This document shows, piece by piece, positions 47,477-56,542 of a DNA stretch of 64,000 nucleotides (position 1 is its first letter; every line of letters starts with the position of its first letter). The position numbers were made by a program, and so were the translations under genes. The notes below the pieces were generated by a model, which was given only the letters and a program-made list of their open reading frames with translations, was not told the DNA's origin and searched no databases. This stretch comes from an uncultured Sphingobacteriaceae bacterium (GTDB lineage Bacteria; Bacteroidota; Bacteroidia; Sphingobacteriales; Sphingobacteriaceae), in contig CAMPKC010000004.1 in assembly GCA_946887045.1 (NCBI GenBank), forward strand, positions 1 to 64,000, in the 5' to 3' direction.

Positions 47477-47965
47477 CGCAGCTGCTTTTTTAGCAGGCTT
47501 AACGTCTTTTGCCACAGGAGTTTTTTCCTCTGCTACAGGAGTAACTTCTTCAACCGGAGTAATTTCTTCTGATGGAGATTCTGCAGATTCAGTAAAAAGC
47601 GGAAGTTCCTTGATCAAATTAAACCATGTAATTATTTTCTTCATATCCGAAGCGTACACGCGATCCTCATCATGTGCCGGAGCCACTTCTCTGAAATACT
47701 TTCGCAAAGTAGTACCATCAGATTTTGGATCAGGAATAGATGAAGAACCCTTCATGTTTTCGAAAATATCTATCAGCTTCAGATCATCATCTTCGCCAAA
47801 AACTGTAATATCTTCTAAGGAAGCCAACTTTGCCGTACTTAAATTTACAATCAGCTTTATTTTCTGTTCATCTAAACTTTCAAGTACGAATCCTGATTTG
47901 TTTTGACCGATAACTTTATACAAACCAGGCTTTCCTGAAACTGCTACTAATCCTTTTAAATTCAT
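47453..47965 (-). CDS. DUF5606 domain protein
   Basis: A 170-residue protein. The first 60 residues (LKGLVAVSGKPGLYKVIGQNKSGFVLESLDEQK) are the DUF5606 core, followed by a TLRKYFREVAPAHDEDRVYASDMKKI segment, and a Pro/Glu/Thr then Lys/Ala-rich disordered tail. Function unknown; typical of Bacteroidota. The last codons are in the terminator stem of the convergent rlmH transcript. Confidence 0.85.
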   Translation of the reverse strand: MNLKGLVAVSGKPGLYKVIGQNKSGFVLESLDEQKIKLIVNLSTAKLASLEDITVFGEDDDLKLIDIFENMKGSSSIPDPKSDGTTLRKYFREVAPAHDEDRVYASDMKKIITWFNLIKELPLFTESAESPSEEITPVEEVTPVAEEKTPVAKDVKPAKKAAAKKPKKAE

Positions 47966-47969
47966 TTCT

Positions 47970-48089
47970 GTGAGATATGAGATTTGAGAATCCAGATATG
48001 AGAATCGATCTCACGGCTAAACCCTATAAAAATGAGAATTGAGAATAGATAGAGAACCCTGCGCTCAAATCTCGTATCTCAATTCTCAC
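47970..48089. repeat. inverted repeat element built from GAGA/TTGAG words
   Basis: GAGATATGAGATTTGAG at 47972-47988 and its complement CTCAAATCTCGTATCTC at 48064-48080 match at 16 of 17 bases. TGAGAATTGAG (48033-48043) is the exact complement of CTCAATTCTCA (48078-48088). It fills the gap between the DUF5606 and cyclophilin genes. Confidence 0.75.
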
Positions 48090-48099
48090 CTATAATTAA

Positions 48100-48537
48100 C
48101 TATTCTTCAATTATATCAATACCTAAAATTTTGTCGCCTGCCTTAATAGCATCAACAACCTCAACATTTTCGATAACCTTACCAAAACAGGTGTGGTTTC
48201 TATCTAAATGAGCTGTATTAGTACGGCTGTGGCAAATAAAGAACTGAGAACTTCCCGTATCGCGTCCGGCATGAGCCATAGATAATACTCCTCTGTCGTG
48301 ATATTGATTTTCACCAGTTAGCTCACATTTAATTCTTGTACCAGAACCACCAGCACCTGTACCAGTAGGATCGCCACCCTGAATTACAAAATCAGGAATC
48401 ACCCGGTGAAAAGTTACACCGTCATAAAATCCTTGCTTGGCCAGACCCAAAAAATTGGCAACTGTGTTAGGCGCGTCTTTATCGTAGAACTGTACGGTCA
48501 TGTCGCCTTTTTCTGTTTTGATTATTGCTTTGCTCAT
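48100..48537 (-). CDS. cyclophilin-type peptidyl-prolyl isomerase
   Basis: A 145-residue cyclophilin of the small bacterial type. [20 protein letters not shown] and [21 protein letters not shown] are its signatures, and SQFFICHS is intact. It speeds proline isomerisation in the cytoplasm. The ATG at 48537 was chosen because homologs begin [11 protein letters not shown]; the earlier start adds 15 unlikely residues. Confidence 0.92.
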   Translation of the reverse strand: MSKAIIKTEKGDMTVQFYDKDAPNTVANFLGLAKQGFYDGVTFHRVIPDFVIQGGDPTGTGAGGSGTRIKCELTGENQYHDRGVLSMAHAGRDTGSSQFFICHSRTNTAHLDRNHTCFGKVIENVEVVDAIKAGDKILGIDIIEE

Positions 48538-48662
48538 AAGTTTCAAATTTAACGAGTGGGCAAAGGTAATTATTTCAGTCACATTGGGTAGCGACTTTTT
48601 AAAAATCGATTTTCCGATGCTTAATTTATACCTTTAAGCCAACAAATTACGTTATTGCATAC

Positions 48663-49922
48663 ATGTTAAAATGGCATTTCATCTTCCTCTGTTTGGTAGT
48701 GTTATCCCTAAATACAAGGGCGGCTTCAATCATCATTCCTATGGATGAAGATCAGAAAAATCATTTAAAAGCGTATGGCATTGCTTTCTGGACATTAAAA
48801 AATGGACTTGAAGCAGATTGGCTGCTTAATTATCGTGGCGGAAGCTTTTTAATTAAGTATGCTCAATCACTGGAAAACGAATGTAAAATCCGGGGAGTTT
48901 CTTATGAGGTTTTAGCCGATTCTAAAGTAACATCCATACTTAATGAAATTTCTGACCCTTCGGTTAACATGGACATGGTTAAACTGGAAAAGGCGCCCAA
49001 AATTGCAGTTTACTCTCCAAAAAGCAAATTGCCCTGGGACGATGCCGTAACACTCGTATTAACTTATGCAGAAATCCCCTACGACATTATTTATGATGAG
49101 GAAGTTTTAAAAGGGAATCTTCCAAAATACGATTGGCTGCATATGCACCACGAGGATTTCACAGGACAATACGGCCGCTTTTGGTCTGCATATAAAACAT
49201 ACAGCTGGTATATTGAAGATGTTAAACAGCAGGAAGCTATGGCTAAAAAACTGGGCTTTAAAAAAGTTTCGGAAATGAAACTGGCCGTTGCGAAAACAAT
49301 AAAAGGATTTTGCGCAGGCGGCGGATTTTTGTTTGCTATGTGCTCAGGGACCGACAGCTTTGATATTGCTTTGGCTGCTGACGGGGTAGATATTTGCGAA
49401 AGCATGTTTGACGGAGATGGTGCTGATCCAAATGCCCAGTCGAAACTGAATTTCAGCCAGACATTCGCATTTCACAATTTCAAACTGGACCTAAACCCCT
49501 ACAATTACGAATTTTCCTCGATCGATGTAACCCCCTCAAGACTTCTTGAACGAAGCAATGATTTTTTTACTCTGTTCGATTTCTCAGCGAAATGGGACGT
49601 TGTACCTACCATGCTTACTCAAAACCATGATAAAGTTGTTAAAGGCTTTATGGGACAGACTACTGCTTTTAGAAAAGATCAGTTAAAACCAGATGTTTTG
49701 GTAATGGGAGAAACGAAAACCGCTAATGAAGCCAGGTATATTCATGGAGATTTGGGCAAAGGTCAGTTTACTTTTTATGGAGGGCATGATCCAGAAGACT
49801 ACCAGCATCAGGTTGGAGACCCGCCAACCGATTTAAACCTGCATCCAAACTCTGCCGGATACAGGCTGATTTTAAATAATGTGCTATTTCCTGCAGCTAA
49901 AAAGAAAAAGCAGAAAACGTAA
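48663..49922 (+). CDS. secreted GATase1-like protein, function unknown
   Basis: A 419-residue protein with a signal peptide (about 1-21). It has a long Rossmann-type alpha/beta region, with YDWLHMHHEDFTGQYGRFW, then the IKGFCAGGGFLFAMCSGTDSFD segment, which looks like the nucleophile elbow of class I amidotransferase-like folds. Homologs are often labelled asparagine synthetase B, but no AsnB synthetase domain is present and the label is doubtful. The C-terminal tail is Lys-rich. Confidence 0.6.
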   Translation: MLKWHFIFLCLVVLSLNTRAASIIIPMDEDQKNHLKAYGIAFWTLKNGLEADWLLNYRGGSFLIKYAQSLENECKIRGVSYEVLADSKVTSILNEISDPSVNMDMVKLEKAPKIAVYSPKSKLPWDDAVTLVLTYAEIPYDIIYDEEVLKGNLPKYDWLHMHHEDFTGQYGRFWSAYKTYSWYIEDVKQQEAMAKKLGFKKVSEMKLAVAKTIKGFCAGGGFLFAMCSGTDSFDIALAADGVDICESMFDGDGADPNAQSKLNFSQTFAFHNFKLDLNPYNYEFSSIDVTPSRLLERSNDFFTLFDFSAKWDVVPTMLTQNHDKVVKGFMGQTTAFRKDQLKPDVLVMGETKTANEARYIHGDLGKGQFTFYGGHDPEDYQHQVGDPPTDLNLHPNSAGYRLILNNVLFPAAKKKKQKT

Positions 49923-49997
49923 GTAAGGGAAAATTCAAAAGTAAAAAGTAAAAACTACCGCTTTTTTAGAGCAGTCCAGGTTTAGAGTACTTTAACT

Positions 49998-50016
49998 CCC
50001 TCTCCTGCGGAGAGGG
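49998..50016. repeat. GC-rich hairpin between convergent genes
   Basis: CCCTCTCC (49998-50005), TGC, GGAGAGGG (50009-50016), a perfect 8-bp hairpin with flanking CTGGGGCGAG. Similar words are common extragenic palindromes in other bacteria, from memory. It may end both converging transcripts. Confidence 0.55.
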
Positions 50017-50032
50017 CTGGGGCGAGCCTCCC

Positions 50033-52060
50033 TTAATCATAAAAATTCCAGGTCACACCGAACTTTAAAAGCGAATTTGGCATCGGATATCTGTTTACAG
50101 TATAATAGCCGTTTGAAAACAATCCCTGATTTACATAATCATACCGAAGAAAAATATTCGCTTTCTTCAATGCAAACTTTGCCCACACATCAGCCACCGG
50201 AAAAGAAGAAAACTCGGTCGGCTCACCATTGTAAAACTGACTCACATTAATTGCATAAGATGGCGCAGGAAACGGACTATTCCAGCGAACATCAACCCCA
50301 AGGTTTGTGTGAATCGATTTAAAGATCCGGGCGGCAAAATACAAACTGTTATAGGTGTATATTTCCGGCGTTCTTAAGATACTGGTAAAGTCGGTTTTTT
50401 GATAAACGACAAAGTTTTCAAGATTAAATCTACCGAATCTGGAAAATTTACTAACCGTTAATTTCACTAAATTAATATTCTTATCAAATTGAACCGGGTT
50501 GATCTGAAACGAATCTGTTGCAGCTTCAAAATACAGATGATTTAATATCAGATAGTAATCGGCCCTGGCTTTAAAACCAAGCTTCGGATTTATATAAGCA
50601 AACGACAGATTATTGGTCTTTGTGCGCTCAAAGCTTCTTTCCCACTGATGATAGGTGTAATTAGTACGTTCGAAGACTTGCTGAGGCGATTTATTCTGAA
50701 GGAAAGCCCCCAAAACAATACGACCGACAGACCGGCTTAATAATATTTGTGTTTCAGCATTATATAAAAAATCGCCGGCATGTCTTCCCTGAGCAATTTG
50801 CTGAAGATCGCCGGCTATAGAAACTCTATCACTAAACTGATAACCGGCATTTGCTTTTAGCGTAATATTTTGAAATTTTGTGGCATAACCCATTTGATCA
50901 TACCAGTACAAATCATGCTGAATACCCACATCGAGTTTCAACTCGTTTTTTATAAAACTTAAGGAGCGCCCCCTTAAATAAAAGCTATACATAAACTCGT
51001 TCCGTACATTTTTGACTTGTGTCGAATCTTGTGTCAACGGAATTGTATCACCTGAAAACTTAGGGAATACCGGAGTTAAAGGATTTTGAAGCTCATTTTT
51101 GTAGAACTTATAAGTATCATTTGAATACTTGAACGCATGCGAAATTCTCTGAGTCGGCAAAATATTCGAATTGACATCTGCTGATAAGCTATCTAAGCGG
51201 CCTATGTAGTAAAACTGCTTAATAAAATATTCTTTTTGCTTCCACTCCTGGTAAGGCGATTCAGTTTTACTGAAACGACGAATACCATTACCCAATCGAA
51301 CAATCTCACTCCCGCTTATTTTGGGTTTTTCTCCTGTAAAGATTGTATCGTTAACGAGGGAGCCATTTTCCCCGGCTCTTAGAGTGTTGAAAAGCCCGTT
51401 CGCCAGTAAATTATATCGCTTGTTTGGCGATTCATACCAGGTAAAAACTGCCGCATTCAAATGATCGCCCTTCTGGCTGCGGTAAAATCCTTCAGATCCG
51501 ATTCGAAAATAATTTCCACCGAAATTCCAGTTGGGCTTGATATTCTGCGAGTGGGTCGCTCTGAAAAACTGCTCCTTCAAATCGCCATTTATATAGCTAA
51601 GAGAGGTAAAAGGCGAGCGAGCGCGGTAGTATTTTAGCGAATCCTGCGTTAAACGATAAAGGTCCAAAGAATGGAAGCCTGGATCGAAACCAATAATTTT
51701 CGACGGACTAAATAACATTTCCCGGTATGCGATCCCCAAATTTCCCAGATTTACTGTAGGCCGTTGAGGCTGATTTAAAGGATTATAGTTATGAAAGTTG
51801 CGAAAACTTGTATCAATGGGTAAGGTTTGGGTACTGTCCTGCAGTAATCCTAAAGTGGTGTATCGAATGTACTTGGCTGTAATTATCAGTGTATCACGAG
51901 CTTCGTCTTCAAGTTTCCGCAACGAATCCAGCTCAGCGTTCGCATCTGGAGTACGATTTGTTCCGCCACGCGGAGTCTGAGGAGGTCGAACCTGCGCCAT
52001 CGAATCGGACTCAAACGAAGCCAGCACTAATAAAATTATAGCAAAGAAATAGTTCTTCAT
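50033..52060 (-). CDS. putative outer-membrane porin (Porin_10 type)
   Basis: A 675-residue protein with a signal peptide (about 1-22) and a Pro/Arg/Thr-rich linker. The remainder alternates aromatic and polar residues with many Tyr/Phe, consistent with a large beta barrel, and the last residue region TWNFYD ends with an aromatic-type C-terminus. The substrate is unknown. Its ATG overlaps the stop of the purine nucleoside phosphorylase gene (TAATG). Confidence 0.8.
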   Translation of the reverse strand: MKNYFFAIILLVLASFESDSMAQVRPPQTPRGGTNRTPDANAELDSLRKLEDEARDTLIITAKYIRYTTLGLLQDSTQTLPIDTSFRNFHNYNPLNQPQRPTVNLGNLGIAYREMLFSPSKIIGFDPGFHSLDLYRLTQDSLKYYRARSPFTSLSYINGDLKEQFFRATHSQNIKPNWNFGGNYFRIGSEGFYRSQKGDHLNAAVFTWYESPNKRYNLLANGLFNTLRAGENGSLVNDTIFTGEKPKISGSEIVRLGNGIRRFSKTESPYQEWKQKEYFIKQFYYIGRLDSLSADVNSNILPTQRISHAFKYSNDTYKFYKNELQNPLTPVFPKFSGDTIPLTQDSTQVKNVRNEFMYSFYLRGRSLSFIKNELKLDVGIQHDLYWYDQMGYATKFQNITLKANAGYQFSDRVSIAGDLQQIAQGRHAGDFLYNAETQILLSRSVGRIVLGAFLQNKSPQQVFERTNYTYHQWERSFERTKTNNLSFAYINPKLGFKARADYYLILNHLYFEAATDSFQINPVQFDKNINLVKLTVSKFSRFGRFNLENFVVYQKTDFTSILRTPEIYTYNSLYFAARIFKSIHTNLGVDVRWNSPFPAPSYAINVSQFYNGEPTEFSSFPVADVWAKFALKKANIFLRYDYVNQGLFSNGYYTVNRYPMPNSLLKFGVTWNFYD

Positions 52061-52875
52061 TATAGCGAGGCAATCAATTCTTTAAGTATGGTCGTCATTT
52101 TAGGCTCTGCAGTTTCTGCTACCTTAATTATATCTTCCACAGAAACAGGCTCCAGAACATCCAGAAAACCTTCATCTGTTAATACTGATATCGCAAACAC
52201 AGGCAGTCCCATATGATTTGAAACAATAACTTCGGGCACAGTGCTCATTCCAACAGCGTCGCCACCAATAATACGTAAATACCGATACTCTGCTTTTGTT
52301 TCAAGATTCGGGCCCGGAACAGAAACATAAACGCCTTGATGACATCGGATGTTATTTTTAGATGCAATCTCCATTCCCTTTTTCACCATTTCTCTGTTAT
52401 AAGGTTGGCTCATATCGGGAAAACGTGGGCCCAGTTCTTCAAAATTCCTTCCTCTCAACGGATTATCGTGATGAAGATTTATATGATCTTCAATAATCAT
52501 TAAGTCGCCTGTTTTGTAATCGGGGTTTAAAGATCCGCTGGCATTCGATACAAAGATCTTTGTTATCCCAAGCATTTTCATTACCCTCACCGGGAAAGTA
52601 ATCTGCTTCATGTCATATCCTTCATAATAATGAAGCCGACCTTGCATGGCTACCACTTTTTTGCCTTCCAGCATTCCGAAAATCAGTCTTCCCGAATGGA
52701 ACTCAAGGGTTGATATGGGGAAATTTGGAATGTTAGAGTACATCAACTTATGTTGAATCTCTATCTCATCAACCAATGCTCCCAATCCGGTTCCAAGTAT
52801 AATCCCGATTTCGGGAGTAAAATCACCTATTTTGTTCTTAATATATGTTGTTGTGTTGTATATTTCTTGTAGCAT
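52060..52875 (-). CDS. purine nucleoside phosphorylase
   Basis: A 271-residue enzyme of the trimeric PNP class. GIILGTGLGALVDEI, the phosphate site with FHSGRLIFG, AMQGRLHYYEGY, NASGSLNPDYKTG, and SVPGPNLETKAEYR are intact. It splits purine nucleosides to base and ribose-1-phosphate. It overlaps the lpxK 3' end by 38 bases, on the same strand, so it is translated right after lpxK. Confidence 0.94.
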   Translation of the reverse strand: MLQEIYNTTTYIKNKIGDFTPEIGIILGTGLGALVDEIEIQHKLMYSNIPNFPISTLEFHSGRLIFGMLEGKKVVAMQGRLHYYEGYDMKQITFPVRVMKMLGITKIFVSNASGSLNPDYKTGDLMIIEDHINLHHDNPLRGRNFEELGPRFPDMSQPYNREMVKKGMEIASKNNIRCHQGVYVSVPGPNLETKAEYRYLRIIGGDAVGMSTVPEVIVSNHMGLPVFAISVLTDEGFLDVLEPVSVEDIIKVAETAEPKMTTILKELIASL

Positions 52876-53908
52876 AAAGCTCTATTAATCTGTTAAATCG
52901 TTCATCATCCGGCTGATGAATTCTGGCTGCAACCGGCAGATAATAAACGGGCATATCTTTTAAAAGTTCAAGTAATTCAGGCACATGCAACCGTTGTGCG
53001 TCCTTCTCTGTTGTTATTATCCATTTGTCAGAAGAGGCATCCTTATTAAACTCTTCTGCAAGTTTAGCAATATTTTTTGTGCTGAAAGTGTAATGGTCAG
53101 GGTAATCATGATGAATGACTTTCTCTGTAAAGCTTTTAACCTTATTTAACAGTGGAACAGGGTTTGCGATACCGGTTAACAAGAACACTGTCGTTTGGGG
53201 TGTGATAACTGACAAAGGTTTTTCGGAAGACAGGGCTATTGAGATTAGATTACCGTACTCCAGATAAGAAAAAAACAAATTCTGATATTTAAAAGGATTG
53301 ATGCGCGTTTTCATTGCCTCTTTCTGCGCCTCAGATAAACTTTCCGGGCATTTTGAGACGACCAGAATATCTGCTCTCTTTCTGTTGGCAAATGGCTCAC
53401 GAAGATTTCCGGCGGGAAGCATCAGAAAGAAATCGCTTAAACGGGTATAATCAAAAAGCAGAATACTTAAACCGGGTTTTACAGCCCTATGCTGAAAAGC
53501 ATCGTCCAGAATAATAACATCGGTATCTTCCTTCAGACGTTCAATTCCCTCAACTCGTTTTTCTGATACCGCAACTGTAATAGGGCTAAACTTTCGCTTA
53601 AACTGTAATGGTTCGTCCCCAACTTCATCAACCGTATTATTCCTTTCGACTATCCTAAAGCCCTTCGTAGTCCGTTTATAACCCCTGCTCAAAATTGCGA
53701 CCCTGTATCTATCCTTCAGAAGGCGAACAATATATTCCGCCATCGGACTTTTACCAGCACCACCAATGGCAAGATTTCCGATGCTTATTATTGGAAGATT
53801 AAATTTGCTCGAAGTAAAAACTCCTGTATCATACAGAAAATTCCTTATCCAAATGACACAGCCATAAACTAGCGAAAATGGAAGCAACAGCAGTCGCAAA
53901 TATTGCAT
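52838..53908 (-). CDS. lpxK: tetraacyldisaccharide 4'-kinase
   Basis: A 356-residue protein. N-terminal membrane helix, then the P-loop region IGNLAIGGAGKSPMAEY, the SRGYKR motif, and DDAFQHRAVK with the conserved Asp/His. It phosphorylates lipid A disaccharide at the 4' position at the inner membrane. Followed by PNP with an unusual 38-base overlap. TATCTTTA lies just upstream as a near-match -7 box. Confidence 0.94.
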   Translation of the reverse strand: MQYLRLLLLPFSLVYGCVIWIRNFLYDTGVFTSSKFNLPIISIGNLAIGGAGKSPMAEYIVRLLKDRYRVAILSRGYKRTTKGFRIVERNNTVDEVGDEPLQFKRKFSPITVAVSEKRVEGIERLKEDTDVIILDDAFQHRAVKPGLSILLFDYTRLSDFFLMLPAGNLREPFANRKRADILVVSKCPESLSEAQKEAMKTRINPFKYQNLFFSYLEYGNLISIALSSEKPLSVITPQTTVFLLTGIANPVPLLNKVKSFTEKVIHHDYPDHYTFSTKNIAKLAEEFNKDASSDKWIITTEKDAQRLHVPELLELLKDMPVYYLPVAARIHQPDDERFNRLIELYATRNIQHNNIY

Positions 53909-54031
53909 GGGGTAAAGATAGCAATTACAGGTTTTGATTAATGATTGCTTGCCTTGAAAAAGTATTTATAGCCAACAAAAAACCTGATCAGAAAGTTCCT
54001 ATATATAATGTGTTATTATTAAATTGCCATT

Positions 54032-55666
54032 ATGACAAAGGGATTTTTTAAAATACCGCCAGCCGTTAATGAGCCTATTCTAAACTATGCTCCGGGCAGC
54101 AATGAACGCAAGCTTCTGAAAGAAGTGCTAAAGAATGCTTACACCGTTCAGGTTGATGTACCAATGTATATTGGAGGTCGGGAAATTCGGACCAATAACA
54201 AAAAAGAAATCCGTCCTCCTCATAATCACCGGCAAGTAATCGGGCATTATCATCAAGGCGATAAAACGCACGTAGAGCACGCCATAAAAGCTGCCTTATC
54301 GGCGAAAGCTAACTGGGAAAACTTGCCTTGGGAGCAACGTGCAGCTATATTTTTAAAGGCAGCAGAATTAGCTTCGGGCCCCTACCGGTACAGATTAAAT
54401 GCCGCAACCATGCTTGCCCAGTCGAAAAATGTTTACCAGGCTGAGATCGACGCAGTTTGCGAACTCGTGGATTTCATTCGTTTTAACGTGCAATATATGG
54501 CTGAAATTTACGCACAACAGCCTCCTACTTCGGCTAAAGGAGTTTGGAACCGGGTAGAGCAACGCCCTCTCGAAGGCTTTATATTTGCGCTTACACCATT
54601 CAATTTCACAGCAATTGCGGCAAATCTTCCGGCTTCGGCGGCCTTAATGGGCAATGTGGTAGTTTGGAAACCTGCGGACTCTCAAATCTATTCGGCGAAT
54701 GTTATCATGGAAATATTCAGGGAAGCCGGTTTACCCGACGGAGTGATTAACATGGTTTTTGTTAATGGCCCCGAAGCTGGAGAAGTGATTTTCAACCATC
54801 ATGATTTTGCTGGGATTCATTTTACCGGTTCCACTAAAGTATTTCAGGAAATCTGGAAAACCATCGGAATAAACATTCATAAATATAAAAGTTACCCGAG
54901 AATTGTAGGAGAAACAGGAGGTAAAGATTTTATCCTGGTTCACGGATCTGCAGATGTGCAGGTGGCAAGCACCGCCATCATACGCGGGGCTTTCGAATAT
55001 CAGGGACAAAAATGCTCTGCAGCGTCCAGGGTATATATTGCAGAATCTCTATGGCCTCAAATTAAGGAACTGATGCTAAAAGATCTTGCAAGTATCAAAG
55101 TGGGTCCGGTGGAAGATTTCAGCAACTTTGTAAACGCGGTAATCACCGAAACTTCGTTTGATAAACTTAGCAAAGCAATTGATGATGCCAATAACGATCC
55201 CTCTGTTGAAGTAATCGCCGGCGGTAAATACGACAAAACAGAAGGTTACTTTATTGATCCTACTGTAATCGTAACTAAAGACCCGTATTATTATACAATG
55301 TGCGAGGAGCTGTTCGGACCAGTTCTGACAGTTCATGTTTATAAAGATGAAGAATTTGAAAAGATTCTGACCATTGTAGATAGTACCTCTATTTACGCAC
55401 TAACCGGTGCTATCATTGCCCAGGATCGGTATGTAATACAGCAAGCGACCTATGCTTTACGCAATGCGGCAGGAAATTTTTACATTAACGATAAATGCAC
55501 CGGAGCGGTTGTGGGTCAGCAACCATTTGGAGGAGCACGAGGATCGGGCACGAATGACAAAGCAGGCGCGATGATTAATTTACTTCGATGGGTATCCCCA
55601 CGAACTTTGAAGGAAACCTTCGATCCTGCCAAGGATTACAGGTACCCTTTTCTTAAGAAAGAATAA
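54032..55666 (+). CDS. pruA: L-glutamate gamma-semialdehyde dehydrogenase
   Basis: A 544-residue aldehyde dehydrogenase of the P5C type. The catalytic Cys is in YQGQKCSAASRVY and Glu in VGETGGKDF; FALTPFNFTAIAANLPASAALMGN is the NAD-binding family segment. It oxidises glutamate semialdehyde to glutamate in proline breakdown. No PutA proline dehydrogenase gene is beside it. Confidence 0.95.
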   Translation: MTKGFFKIPPAVNEPILNYAPGSNERKLLKEVLKNAYTVQVDVPMYIGGREIRTNNKKEIRPPHNHRQVIGHYHQGDKTHVEHAIKAALSAKANWENLPWEQRAAIFLKAAELASGPYRYRLNAATMLAQSKNVYQAEIDAVCELVDFIRFNVQYMAEIYAQQPPTSAKGVWNRVEQRPLEGFIFALTPFNFTAIAANLPASAALMGNVVVWKPADSQIYSANVIMEIFREAGLPDGVINMVFVNGPEAGEVIFNHHDFAGIHFTGSTKVFQEIWKTIGINIHKYKSYPRIVGETGGKDFILVHGSADVQVASTAIIRGAFEYQGQKCSAASRVYIAESLWPQIKELMLKDLASIKVGPVEDFSNFVNAVITETSFDKLSKAIDDANNDPSVEVIAGGKYDKTEGYFIDPTVIVTKDPYYYTMCEELFGPVLTVHVYKDEEFEKILTIVDSTSIYALTGAIIAQDRYVIQQATYALRNAAGNFYINDKCTGAVVGQQPFGGARGSGTNDKAGAMINLLRWVSPRTLKETFDPAKDYRYPFLKKE

Positions 55667-55669
55667 GAC

Positions 55670-55702
55670 GACCTTGCCCAGGGACGTAAACTGGGCGAGG
55701 TC
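55670..55702 (+). terminator. hairpin terminator of pruA
   Basis: GACCTTGCCCAG (55670-55681) pairs with CTGGGCGAGGTC (55691-55702), 12 bp with one U-G pair and a 9-base loop. T content after it is low, so termination may be partial. Confidence 0.65.
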
Positions 55703-55867
55703 TATCATATTCAGGCACTCCTTACCCACCGTTTACGATCCAAAGTAATCTCGTGACTCGATTCCTCAATAAAAATCAATCGTTCTGCACATCCTTTCAT
55801 TTACTTGTGTAACCAAGAAATGACACTCCAGTTCTAATACACGTTTAAACATCTAAAGCAAATAGAT

Positions 55868-55875
55868 TATTTTTG
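55868..55875 (+). promoter_or_regulatory. -7 promoter element of the YceI gene
   Basis: TATTTTTG, a perfect TAnnTTTG box 19 bases before the ATG at 55894. Confidence 0.6.
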
Positions 55876-55893
55876 TATTTATATAATCAGTTT

Positions 55894-56484
55894 ATGAAAT
55901 TCAAGATCTTATCTATTTTAACTGCTACGGCAATATTCTTTTCGTTTAAATCCGCAGCCCCGGAAAACTTTTTGGTAGACACCAAGGCGTCTTCAATAGA
56001 GTGGACTGCCGGCAAAGTTGGAGGCAACCACAACGGCACTATTCAATTAGCATCCGGGAGCTTGTCTTTTGTTGGCAAAAATTTAAAAAGCGGAAGTTTT
56101 GGAATTGACATGAACACCATCGCAATTTCTGATCTAAAAGGAAATTCGAATCAGAATCTTTTAAACCATTTGAAGGGCGATGATTTCTTTTCTGTAGCTA
56201 AAAACCCGGCTTCTACTTTCGCAATCACAAAGGTTTCTCCGGCTGGAACAGACCGCGTAAATATCACCGGTAACTTGACTATTAAGGGAATTACGAATGA
56301 AATAAGCTTCCCTGCATCTGTTAAAAGGGCAAAAAACACAGTTGCTGCGGTAGCTAAAGGAGTAAAAGTAGATCGCACAAAGTATGACATTAAATATCGC
56401 TCAAAAAACTTTTTTGGCGATATCGGCGACAAAGCGATTGATGATGAATTTGAATTATCAATTAATCTTGTAGCCAAGAAATAG
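55894..56484 (+). CDS. YceI family periplasmic protein
   Basis: A 196-residue protein with a signal peptide (about 1-22). The mature lipocalin-like barrel has SSIEWTAGKVGGNHNGTIQL and SGSFGIDMNTIAI, then ITGNLTIKGITNEISFPA, all YceI marks. YceI proteins carry a polyisoprenoid ligand in the periplasm; the role here is unknown. The ATG at 55894 was chosen over the TTG at 55873. Ended by a terminator at 56514. Confidence 0.9.
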   Translation: MKFKILSILTATAIFFSFKSAAPENFLVDTKASSIEWTAGKVGGNHNGTIQLASGSLSFVGKNLKSGSFGIDMNTIAISDLKGNSNQNLLNHLKGDDFFSVAKNPASTFAITKVSPAGTDRVNITGNLTIKGITNEISFPASVKRAKNTVAAVAKGVKVDRTKYDIKYRSKNFFGDIGDKAIDDEFELSINLVAKK

Positions 56485-56513
56485 AAAAATGTTGGTTTTT
56501 ATTTTTGTGAGAG

Positions 56514-56538
56514 AAACCGGAGCGTGCTCCGGTTTTTT
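56514..56538 (+). terminator. terminator of the YceI gene
   Basis: AAACCGGAG (56514-56522) pairs with CTCCGGTTT (56527-56535), loop CGTG, T run to 56538. Confidence 0.85.
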
Positions 56539-56542
56539 TATT

